A DNA stretch of 64,000 nt from Saturnia japonica. Lineage: Eukaryota > Arthropoda > Insecta > Lepidoptera > Saturniidae. Every line of letters starts with the position of its first letter. Position 1 is the first letter of the stretch. The notes under the pieces are model-generated. The model was not told the origin of the DNA. It ran no database searches and was given only the letters and a program-made list of their open reading frames with translations. The position numbers and the translations under genes were made by a program. Of this stretch, positions 54,338 to 64,000 are shown one piece after another. Location of the stretch: contig CM065307.1 of the NCBI GenBank assembly GCA_033032175.1, forward strand, positions 6,262,001 through 6,326,000, written 5' to 3'.

Positions 54338-55821
54338 ACTGATTTAAATATTACCCAATGTTTTATGATTCTATTTATTGTTTTTGTTTTTTAATCGATT
54401 ATTGGAATGTAAATTAAAAATTATGATATCGTTTTTGTTTTATTGCGGGTGATTATTGAAGATATGCATCAAGCATCACGTGTCACGGAATGTGTCCGGG
54501 ACAAAACAAGAAAAAAAGAGAGAGAGAGAGACTGGTAAGGCGCCTTGGTTTATAGGATCAGTTTATTACTAGTCTTTTGATATCAATTGCGTAGAATCAA
54601 CTAGGCTGACTAGCCCAGACGTTAAAGGTCCGACGCGCGACTGTACGCGCTTTTTTTAGCACGATTATTTTGGAATGTATATACATATTAGGCAAAGATA
54701 AATTATTAAAATATTTCATATATTGTTACTTCTGTATACAAGTAAGTTAATCATATGCATATACACGTCTTCAGTATAACATGTGCGAATAAGTTGTGCG
54801 GAGGGGCAACATAACGACTTCATTATTTGTTAACACATTACTTTTCTCCCTATCTAATTTACCTACTGCGAGCTATAAATGAAAATCATTTTTTAGGAGT
54901 AAACTCTAAAAATATCGATTAATTGGGCAACGGTTCCGTAGGTTATATGCTGTAATTTTGTTTGTGTTTATGCAAAATCAATTTTACGGTGGAAGTCGAC
55001 AGTCAATCTTAAGATCGACTTTTAGAAAACGGTCACTAATGAGTTGACATAATTACATTATATTTTTGAACAGTATTTACAATGTTTTTTTAATTATTAA
55101 CCATCTAGTTTTAATTAATTCAAATAAAACTTTTCTGTATAATTTTTAAATTAAGGATGTGACCAATGATTTTAAACATTTATTTAGTACATTAAAAGTA
55201 AATAATAAGAATTTATATCCATGTTACGGAAAAGGGCTCGTGGCCCGGATTTTAAGGTCATATTTTAAGGTTAGCTAATGCTCCTGGGAGTAAGCCTGTC
55301 ATTATGAGTATAAAACATGACCGTTTAGTGGTTTTAACTTAGATATTCGTCCTTTTATGTTACAAGACATTGTACTAATATTATTCACATTTTATATTTG
55401 TATTTATTATATAATATTTATATAATTATTAGAATGGTTATTGTGATTTTTTAAATATTTATTTATTTACTTATTATTGTATAGGATAATTATTATTTTA
55501 CGTATGTAAATTTTTAACGCGTTGAGACTTTGACAATTGTTATTTATGATAATTAGGATTTGGTTTGAAGAAGTTTCGATGTTCGTTATTTTATGTGTAT
55601 GTATTGTATATTATATTGTATGTGTTATGTATTTTATTTGCAGAAGGTAATCTCTGGAACTAATAATTTTAATATAAAAAAATCATTCACTAATAGAACT
55701 TTATTACTGGTAATATATACTATTTTATTATTTTATCTTATTACTATTTTATATTTTAATTAACGCGAACAAATTCTCGGACTAGTTTTTAATTTTTTAT
55801 AGGTTTTAGCGTTATGGCCAC
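54338..55821. other. AT-rich DNA, nothing recognised
   Basis: Contains a short (GA)n run at 54518-54531. Otherwise no frame or shared repeat. Confidence 0.4.
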
Positions 55822-56111
55822 AATCTCAGCTGATCTTTATTGACGACGTGGTCCAAGATGGTGACATACTAAGCCTAGTGAGGGACTGGTTGTCAAGTGG
55901 AGAAACCGGAACACACTTATAGGTGTTTGGTGACAAATTTTTAACTTGAGGGTGGTAGTTAGTCCGGCGGCTATTAGAAAGTACCCTTCCACCGTGCTAT
56001 GGTTTCATCATAATCTTTTCCTTCACCGAAACTTCAGGTTCATTGCAAGGATTCGAAATAACGTCGCTCAACACGGAATCAATACATGTTACCACTGAGC
56101 CAATACCACTT
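55822..56111 (-). mobile_element. tRNA-derived SINE family S4, full-length copy
   Basis: The minus-strand head has an A box TTGGCTCAGTGGTAAC and a B-box region TTTCGAATCC, then CAATGAACCTGAAGTTTCGG and the body to CACCATCTTGGACCACG and TCAGCTGAGATTG. Matches 8262-8556. Confidence 0.75.
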
Positions 56112-56404
56112 CATCTTTAAAATTTCAATTGGTAATACGGTTTTGAAGTTGCATTTATATTCCATATCCGTCATTTACAACAACACGCGGACGGGGATAG
56201 ATAGCCGTTTACACTTTACGTTTGTACTTCATGTATAAATCCCTGACATTCAGTTTTATACGACGACATGGTTCGTTGGCTTAATAAATAATAAGTTTCA
56301 TTTGGGACTCGAGACGAGACCTCTAGACGTCCTTCGCCCCGCGTCAGCGAGCTGCTATACCTATTTAGGCTATTCGTGCATGGGCTTATTAAACCTCTGA
56401 AATG

Positions 56405-56543
56405 CTTAGAAAATACCCTACCACCAAGCTATGGTTTCATAACGATGTTTTCTTTCACTAAAATTTCAGACTCATTGCAGGTATTCGAACTCACGTCGAT
56501 CGACGCGGTGTCCGTATACGGTACGACTGAGCTATCATTGCTT
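56405..56543 (-). mobile_element. SINE family S4, head half
   Basis: On the minus strand: ATGATAGCTCAGTCGTACCG (A box), GTGAGTTCGAATACC (B box), CAATGAGTCTGAAATTTTAG, CATAGCTTGGTGGTAGGG. The tail half is missing. It lies about 300 bp from the full copy. Confidence 0.7.
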
Positions 56544-57254
56544 TGAAAATAGATTACAGTTTTATTTCAATATTTGTAACCTAAAACGGTTGTGCACACT
56601 TAATCCCGTAAAACATAATAAAATAACTATTTGATATCTTATATGTTAAAGAAAATATACATGTAAGGTGAACATTTAATGTCAAAAAAGATTAATCGTT
56701 TTAAAGCAAAATTTAGATATATTATGTGAAACGTGAAATATGATAACACCCTTTTTCCTAATATCATCATGATAAATGATGAACGACGTGTCATACCGCG
56801 TATGTATGTCATGTAGCAAAAGATGTAAAAATAAAAACATCGTTATGTAAATAAAAAACTCCAAGTTAAAATAACACGAGACATAAAAACCACACATAAA
56901 CGAAGCAATTCTGGAATTTGTAAATCTCAAAGAAGTTTACAAGTATAAGGAGAAATATATCAAAATAAAAATCCGAAATATGTACGATTATTAAATTTTT
57001 ATGATTCAATTTTGATGAGATTCATCCTAACAAAATATTATGCTGGACATTATTTGATAGATAATATAATAATTGCTTTATATGCACAGGTGGTCGTCAT
57101 TGTGTTTGGATTTTGGTGTGCTTACCATCAAGGCAAGTACAGTCAATTAGCCGAGCTAGTATAAAAAAATATTCAAGACCTGACGTAAATGATGCTTTTC
57201 TGGTACTAGACATAATTTTTTTGTTAATTTCTGCCATCAATGCAAATTACCATT
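56544..57254. other. AT-rich DNA with one retroelement tail
   Basis: GGTGTGCTTACCATCAAGGC near 57114-57133 is a CR1/Jockey-type 3' tail fragment. The rest shows nothing. Confidence 0.35.
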
Positions 57255-57375
57255 TTTGGGAGTTTTTTTCGACAATTTAAGTGTCAGTGAATAGGTTATG
57301 CAGGCACTTATGAATGTAAAAACATTACTACCAATTCATATAACATCCTGGTCACCAAACACCTGGCAAAGACTC
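57255..57375 (+). repeat. repeat family U, fragment
   Basis: CGACAATTTAAGTGTCAG, GCAGGCACTTATGAATGTAA, AAACATTACTACCAATTCAT match the start of 45470-45895. Confidence 0.5.
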
Positions 57376-57857
57376 TAAAACTGTATAAAAAATAACTTTA
57401 TAAAAGTATTGTTTACAGGTCATAATTTTTAGTGGAAGTATAAATAGGGAGTCCCTTCCGGACATCAACTATTTCTCTACCTTCTATATACTGTTTCGAT
57501 AATAAAACATGCTTTACATGACTGTTGAACTTATTGTTCGGCAAATCAATAACGTACTTAAGAAGTTCATTGTAAAACCTGACACAATCACTTAAGAAAT
57601 ATTTACTTCACTTACTAAGTCTAAAATTTACTTTTTATAACTATTTCTGTTGTAGAAACGAATTTAGCTTTTATTTATAAGTTCAACTTTATTTCAGTTT
57701 TCCTGAACATATATTAAATTTTGAAGGATGTTTTGGAAGGGCAAAGTTAATATACTTGTTGGGAATATGAAGATATACAGGTTTTAGAGCTGAAAAAAAT
57801 AATTAAAGTCTTACTTCTGCATAGGAAAAATCTAAAGGACACATTATAATAAAAAAA

Positions 57858-58428
57858 ATACCGGCCAAGTGCGAGTTAGATTCCCATCCCGAGGGTCCCG
57901 TAATTGTACAGCCATAGTCACCAAAATAATTAGGTAACATTACTGAAGAAAGCATCGAAAAATTCTAACGAAAATATAAAATGTATTGAGGGAAAAACTT
58001 AACTTTGCCGTTGGAAAACTGATGTCCCAATACATCGATATATAGCGCAGTCAGTTTACCAACTGCAAATAAGTTTGTAATAGCATTTTTTGGTACAAAT
58101 TTTCGGTTTTCGGATTTTTTCCTTTACTTGTGCTATAAGACATTGCTTTTTGTCAAATTTCATGATTCAACGGGAAGTAACTTATAGGTTTTGATTTCCT
58201 TTGCAAGTGTTAAAATATGCGGCATAAACGGCCGTATCTTTTGATTACGTTGACTTTGATTTTTTCACAGCCCCAAGGGATTGCAGACCTAAATGTTTTT
58301 TATAATAATTTAAATTTGATATCCCCATGCGTTCCTCAGAAAAAGAGTTTTGACAGACAAACAGACGGACAACGAAGTAATCATATAAGGGTTCTTTTTT
58401 TCCTTTTGAGGTACGGCACCCTAAAAAC
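57858..58428 (+). repeat. dispersed lepidopteran repeat with AGGGTTCC/GGTACGGCACCCT ends
   Basis: ACCGGCCAAGTGCGAGTTAG, GAGGGTCCCGTAATTGTACA at the left; ACAGACGGACAACGAAGTAA, ATAAGGGTTC and TTTTGAGGTACGGCACCCTA at the right. I recognise this arrangement as a widespread lepidopteran repeat (GGCCAAGTGCGAGTCGG ... GAGGTACGGAACCCT) of unclear class. The 75-codon frame 58217-58444 is inside it and is not a gene. Confidence 0.65.
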
Positions 58429-59431
58429 TATATATACAATTTAAAAAAGCATGTCTATGAAAGTAGGTTTGATTAAAGGCATTGTAACCAGATATAACAA
58501 ATACTCAATTTCAGTGATTCTAGAGATTCCGATTCACGAGGAAATTACTCAAACGGTCCGTTTTTGTAGTATAAAAATGTGATATCCACCTCAAAGTAAG
58601 CGACGATTTAAATAAATAAATATATACGGCATACACACATACATTTTAACAGATATTTCTTGAGATTTGGCATGGTTAAAGTTTTTATGAAGAAGGAGTG
58701 CAGAAAGCTATAATTTATCTGTACTATCTGTCACTAATATATTAAATTAAATAAATTAATACTGCGAATCCTAACCCGTCCAGTGCCATTGAACTTCGAC
58801 CCGCCAAAACATTGACATTGTCACTCAACGAATAGTGACAGGAAGTGATGTAGATAATATACTCATTGTTTATGAGTACTGTAAATACCAGACAGAAAAT
58901 AGTCTATGATCAAAAAGTCGCTCGTCGAATTTCGACCTTAGGGCGATCGCTAGTAAAAATAAATATATGATAATAGTCAGATGATTTTAGTTGATTACTT
59001 TATGTACCTTATAACTTAAAAGTGAAGAAATATTTCATAACTACATCAACGTAAGTTATTTAAATATCTTTTTGAAAACATGGCTTTTAAAATTATCTCT
59101 GCATCATATTATTAACGACACTTCATCACTCCATTAGTCCAAGTACATCTAAGGCTAAATTAAAAATTGTAATTGACTCATATTTTCTAATCATTACCCA
59201 TAAAACGATCAACTGATAAATAAATTACGTTATTTAACGCCCAAAAGATAAGTGTCAAATGCGCCCACCTACTCTAAGGCCACGGGTAATTCCCTTATTA
59301 AAAAGTAACATTAATAATTAAATATTACTTGTTTTCCGTTAACACTCAATATTTAAGGTAATTATTTCTATTAAAATCGAATGATGTGGTGCAAATTAAC
59401 ATATATTATTTTGAAATTGAAGTTGACCACT
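58429..59431. other. AT-rich DNA, nothing recognised
   Basis: No supported frame or shared repeat. Confidence 0.4.
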
Positions 59432-59555
59432 GTGACAGGTAGGGTACAAAGAAATTTCTTTGGAGATTTCTCTCTACTTGGGCCACTCCGACTGTTGGAA
59501 TACCACCCTAAAAAAGATCGCTGCTAAATAGCCCCTTGTGTCTTCATTAAATCAG
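59432..59555 (-). repeat. repeat family Z, minus-strand fragment
   Basis: The reverse complement contains ATTTAGCAGCGATCTT, GTGGTATTCC, CAGTCGGAGTGGCCC and AGAGAGAAATCTCC, as at 45655-45770 (-) and 30540-30595 (+). Confidence 0.55.
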
Positions 59556-61639
59556 ACAGGCAGAAATCCGTACTCAATGAGTCTACATTATACAATACAA
59601 TAGCAACGTGCTGCTGCTAGGTTACGTTATGATAGACTTGCAATAAAATATAGCATAAGCGTCAGTTAGTAATGCGCGACTCCGAACTGAGAATAACAAG
59701 CATTCACCTGCTAGTGAATGTTAACATATAACATTGTATCTGCGTTACTTACATAAAATACAATATAACAAATTTATTTTAGAATTGAAATATTTCTAAA
59801 GTTTACTCCTTAAGAATTGATTTTCATATCGGGCTTCTTTCCCAGGTATGGAAGTTTTATGAGGAGTGAAATTTATAAAAAGCGTTATGTTTTCTGTCAA
59901 AACGTCATTACTCCTTAGTATTATCAGATTTATGCGCCATATTGTAACTAATGCAAGAATTTTACTCTTTTGATTATTTCAAATATGCGTACAGTTTTGT
60001 TTATTCTGTGTTATATTTATTGAAAGATGGCGCGATTTGTGTTATTGTTATTTTATATTTATTCCATGACAATTGTACTTAGAAGTAGACTCTAGTCATG
60101 CGTCGGAGCTGAAACTCAGACACACACACGGACCTTACTATATAAAATATCGAATTTTCTCAATCAGCACATAAATATTTATATATAAGAATATCTATCC
60201 TATTTTATAAAATGAACATTTTTATCCGAAACACTAAAGTACATCGAAGTAACTATTCCACTCGAATACGAAGCAATAATGTCGACTTATGAATATTGAA
60301 TCACCTACATTATGCGCTTCGGTCATATCATTTGCACTAAATTATGAAAATCGAGTGGTTACTGCAGTAGAAATGGCATATCCGCTATAGTATGCAGAAT
60401 CAATACGCAGTTTTATTGTAAGCACTTACAAGTAATTTACTAAATGCTGTCTTTTCAAAGTAGAATTTCAATGTGTTTATATAATTAAAACAAATTTTAA
60501 TTTAAAAACTTTTCAAAAATAAGCTTTTATTCAATATTTCAATAATTTTAATAGTTTTTAACGCGTTATTTATATATTTAGTTTAAATTCCCCTTTCTCT
60601 TCTTTTTATTGGCGCATCATGTTAAAATTATTGCAATATTGAATGAAAGCTTGTTTAAAAAGTTTTTCGTATTTCTGTCAGTAAACCCTTTCATTTATAT
60701 CCATAACGATAACAGGTCCGCCATATTGGATTTAGAATGACGTCACCTAGCTAACCATGTATTGTCATGCAAACTAAACGTGTACACAAAATTTTAGCTC
60801 TATCGGTAGGGAATAAAATTCAATTGCAAGATTTGACCCATACTAACAAAACAAGTTAAATAAAAGCTTCTAATAATATTATTTACATTTATTTCTTCAT
60901 TGTTTTAATTAAAAACGACTACAAATTGTACTAAAAGTTTATATTTGGTAATTAATTGCCTTGGTTATATATGCCATGCCGTCGTGGTCTTACGTTTGAG
61001 TATTCAATTCCTAAATAGTATGAAAGCTACATTTATGATTTTATGTTTGGTTTGTTTATAAAATAACAAATTAGTCCCCATATCCGTGCTCATGTAGAAT
61101 AAATTATGTTTCTCACTATTTTTAGTACTAGAAAAACTTCAAATCCAGCAAAAAAAAAAAAAAATTATTTCTATTGAAGCTTATAAAGTTGTTACTAGAG
61201 AAGAAATCCGAGAAGTGCCTTTTTAGTCTTAAGTATATAAGATTTTTTTAAATGTATAAATAAATTTATCTGTATATAACCATTAGCAAAATTTATCTAA
61301 TTAAAACTTAACGCTCCAATACAATCTTTAAAAAATTCAGGTCGATTTATTTTAGCTTTATTACAGTTTGCATTTCATATCAAAAGCCACGGTGTCGTGC
61401 ATCTCACAAATAAACTTACAGTGTATCTGATACTTTATTCATTGCGTCATAAGGAATAAAATACTTTGCATACGGATTGATGTTAATGGCCGACCGCATA
61501 AGGGTTAGGCAAAATGGCAAAGTAATGATATGTGGGTATCAGTGGATAATCTAAATGTGTTGAATTGAACGATGAATTGATATGAGAAGTTCCTTAAAAT
61601 AATTTGAGTAATATTATTCTAATTTATTAAAAGCGTTTA
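59556..61639. other. long AT-rich stretch, little recognised
   Basis: GTCCGCCATATTGGATTTAG and ATGACGTCACC (60716-60750), followed by AAATTTTAGCTCTATCGGTA, resemble the tail of a lepidopteran retroelement on the minus strand. Otherwise nothing. Confidence 0.35.
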
Positions 61640-61995
61640 TAGTTCTAGAAAGTTACTGTATTGTCAATATATAATAGTATGAAAGAATTTCACTATCCGT
61701 GTATGTCTATGTGTCCGCTTTCTTCTTCTAATTCCCGACACGATTTGTTTTGCGGTCTTCACAGTCATTTTACCAGAGGTTTGTATATAATATTTCATTC
61801 CAATTAAGTTTTTTTATAGTAGAGAAAATCCAATGTTTTCTAATCAAGTCTTTTTCCGGGCGCTTACATGGCTTACGTTGATTATACTTTAAAAATTCAT
61901 CATAATAATGTACTACAGAGTTCTAGTTCTTCAAAAAGCTTAGAAAAAAGTCCGCGATGACGTATATCTGTCTCCTAAGGTTATAGTAACCGTTT
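61640..61995 (+). mobile_element. Helitron family A, diverged copy without ends
   Basis: GGGCGCTTACATGGCTTACG, ATAATGTACTACAGAG, AAAGTCCGCGATGACGTATA and TCTGTCTCCTAAGG follow the order of family A at 20770-20915. The CTRR end and hairpin are not found. Confidence 0.5.
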
Positions 61996-62327
61996 TTATC
62001 TTCTAAATAATAACAAAAATTAACTTGGGCATTTAATTTAGATTAAAACTGTCCTTTACATTGTACCATTTAAATGAATACCATAGAAGATATCACTGAT
62101 TCAAAATTACGCGTAACTAAATAAATCATTAGCAGCGAAACAGTTGGCCGGCACTTCGCGCCGCTTCTACCACCTGCGCCGCGGTCTATGGTCTATGAAT
62201 TGCGTGTCGCGAGCTATTCTATGTACTATATCAATAAATTCTAAATCAATTGAACAGGTTTTTTAAACATAAATAACACCACCTTGTAAGTTGCACCCTT
62301 GCGCAGCTGGGACGGATCGCTAGTATA

Positions 62328-62640
62328 TCTATATAAATAAAACGACTGAGGTTTACCATTGTGTGCGCATCACTTGATTGAGGGAATGAACTTTAGCTCC
62401 ATTCACCGGTTATATTTTCATTTAAATCCCGTAGCAACGCTTCAATAAAAGGAGAAAATGCAACTGAAACTTTTAAAGAGAATCCGGAACCTTTCAAATA
62501 CTTACCTAAGTTTGATCGTTCCGTCTTCGTGTGCTCGAGTTTTAATATCTTTAAGTTGGTAAAGTTTTAACTAAGTTATGTAAGCATGGAGATATTATTT
62601 CTTAAAGTTGTCCTAAATACTGCCTTCTATTATCGTATTA
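62328..62640 (+). repeat. Helitron-like repeat family F, copy 2
   Basis: TCTATATAAATAAAACGACT then GGTTTACCATTGTGTGCGCA. Only the first about 60 bp are clearly like 13387. Just before it, CGCAGCTGGGACGGATCGCT and CTAG (62320-62323) look like the 3' end of another small element. Confidence 0.35.
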
Positions 62641-63469
62641 TTTTAAACTAGTGGTGCCCCGCGGCTCTTCACTCTTTTATTACGTAGTAATTATTTTCGT
62701 CATGTACTTTTATTTTTACTCACGTTATTGACAATTCTGACATCCTATCTCAATAGAGGAATTATATATATATATATCCCGGCTACAAAAAGTACAAAAT
62801 TTCATAAATTAATGAAGAAAATCACACTTTTTTATTATTATTTCTAATAGTATTGTTGTCAATACTTACAGATTATCGAGCAATGTCATAAAGTAACCGT
62901 GTTCAAATTTCATAAAAATCAGTCAAGCCGTTTTTGAGTTAAATCTGTCACAAAAAGACAGACATTCAAATAGAACCGCAAGAAACTCTGCCAAGATTGT
63001 GGATATTATTTTCTCTTCAATTTTTTTATAAGTCAAGATATACATTTTACAATTTATATGGGCGTTTATTTTTTACTTAAGTGTAATTTGTGGGCAAAAT
63101 TAACATAATTTTCCAAGCTTTTACCCAAACACAATTTATTGTACAAAAAACAACGCACTTAAATTTACACGTCCCATCGGAGGTTCAATTACTTGGTTCT
63201 TAAATTAAACTCGGACTTAGGGTAAAGGTCAGGGGTGGGTTGAACGTACTTAAGGGTTAATGGATAGTCTTTTCATCGAATTAATATACATTTAACCCAC
63301 ATATATTTGAAGGCAACTTTCAGCTACAATTTATCTTAGTTTTTTTTCAAATTCTTTATGCTAATAAGAATGACAATATTATGATATACCTCTGCACTTG
63401 TTCCTCTTTTTCATTATCTGTATTTTTAAGATTTAATTTATAAGCTTTTTGGTTGATGGTGAGAGGTTC
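62641..63469. other. AT-rich DNA with a degraded Helitron/RTE-like piece
   Basis: CTAG at 62648-62651 followed by TGGTGCCCCGCGGC is a minus-strand Helitron-like terminus. TTCATAAAAATCAGTCAAGC and CCGTTTTTGAG (about 62909-62938) resemble an RTE-type tail. Confidence 0.35.
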
Positions 63470-63600
63470 TATCGATTTTTTTATAGTACCTGATGGTATG
63501 CTTATAGCAACGACGTGGTCCCGCCCCGCCTGGTTAACATACACTAGTTGATGCCAGAAGGCGACACGCCTAAGTGTAATAGTTTGGCGGGTTTTACACT
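63470..63600 (-). repeat. probable retroelement 3' tail, minus strand
   Basis: The reverse complement reads GGCGTGTCGCCTTCTGGCAT, CAACTAGTGTATGTTAACC, GGCGGGGCGGGACC and AGCATACCATCAGGTAC. The ACCATCAGGT block is typical of lepidopteran CR1/Jockey-type tails. The minus frame 63356-63544 begins inside it. Confidence 0.4.
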
Positions 63601-63777
63601 TGGTGTATGATGGTCAATAACTTTAACTTAAATAAAATAAGAATATATAGCTACAGTTTATTTACACGTTTTTAACTTACTTTAAACAATGTTAAAGGAA
63701 TTTCACGATAGTACAGTGTCAAGGCCTTCTACATGTGAATTGACTACAAGACAATTTTCAACGAAAAAGAAAGTAAT

Positions 63778-64000
63778 TTCAATGATTTTGAAGAGTTGTG
63801 GCGTCATCTATCCTCGCCATAACTGACGCATCCTACATAGAGACATCTATCCGGCCACATACGATGCATTCATACATCGCGATATTAAAATTAACCGAAT
63901 AATTGAGTATATATACAAAAACCCGACAACAACATTGGGCAGCTGCCTGCCATACATATAACACCCGTCTGGTCAGAGGATCCTCCCTACTCAATGGTTA
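63778..64000 (-). repeat. family V end joined to insert W, cut by window end
   Basis: TTCAATGATTTTGAAGAGTT (family V start) is followed by the reverse complement of W: CATAACTGACGCATCCTACA, CATCGCGATATTAAAATTAA, GAGTATATATACAAAAACCC, TTGGGCAGCTGCC and CACCCGTCTGGTC. Matches 41150-41338 on the other strand and runs off the window. Confidence 0.6.

Noticed and set aside
63356..63544. Coding-like minus frame (HVVAISIPSGTIKKS) with a donor-like AGAG|GTATAT
   Set aside because: Its start lies in what looks like a retroelement 3' tail (ACCATCAGGT block) and its phase does not fit the minus-strand exon at 53425.
1..64000. CRISPR array, operon, or multi-gene defence or biosynthetic system
   Set aside because: The window is eukaryotic. 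No regularly spaced repeat array, no gene cluster and no set of co-oriented frames exist; repeats are dispersed mobile elements.

Overview
The window looks like nuclear DNA of a moth or butterfly (Lepidoptera). It is strongly AT-rich, has almost no long open reading frames, and is packed with short, decayed mobile elements of kinds I recognise from lepidopteran genomes: small Helitron-type elements whose 3' ends read like GAAACCGTGGGGCACAGCTAG, several tRNA-derived SINEs, CR1/Jockey-, RTE- and R1-like retrotransposon tails, and miniature inverted-repeat elements. No bacterial, organellar or viral features are visible. Family assignments are made by eye, without any database search.

Host coding content is very thin. 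The best candidates are two minus-strand exons, 53260-53425 (acceptor, open frame, donor) and 25063-25174 (acceptor, open frame, stop, AATAAA). Their splice phases are compatible, so most of the window could be one large repeat-filled intron of an unidentified minus-strand gene. Weaker exon-like segments lie at 14240-14310 (+) and 39250-39330 (-). A few single open frames are recorded with low confidence.

Layout: 1-3.5 kb holds retrotransposon remnants, a small inverted-repeat element and a TIR element. 4.8-5.0 kb has an inverted-repeat-flanked tandem of palindromic units. 5.5-9.7 kb is dominated by Helitrons and a tRNA-headed SINE. 11.2-12.0 kb is a hAT-like element with a nested SINE. 12.4-21.3 kb has further Helitrons, SINEs and a LINE tail, including two Helitrons joined head to tail. 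22.4-23.2 kb and 27-31 kb hold retroposons, one with a clear 13-bp target duplication. 32.4-36 kb has a CR1-like tail, a 1.3-kb Tc1/mariner-superfamily transposon with a recognisable but frameshifted transposase, and a noisy 0.58-kb duplication of its right end plus flank. 37.26-37.42 kb is a near-perfect foldback element. 40-43 kb, 48-53 kb and 55.8-64 kb hold more of the same families, separated by long AT-rich stretches in which I see nothing.

I found no operon-like or defence-like gene system. The interesting signals are structural: the palindromic tandem, the nested and tandem Helitrons, the possible long-intron gene, and a duplication that may be an assembly artefact.
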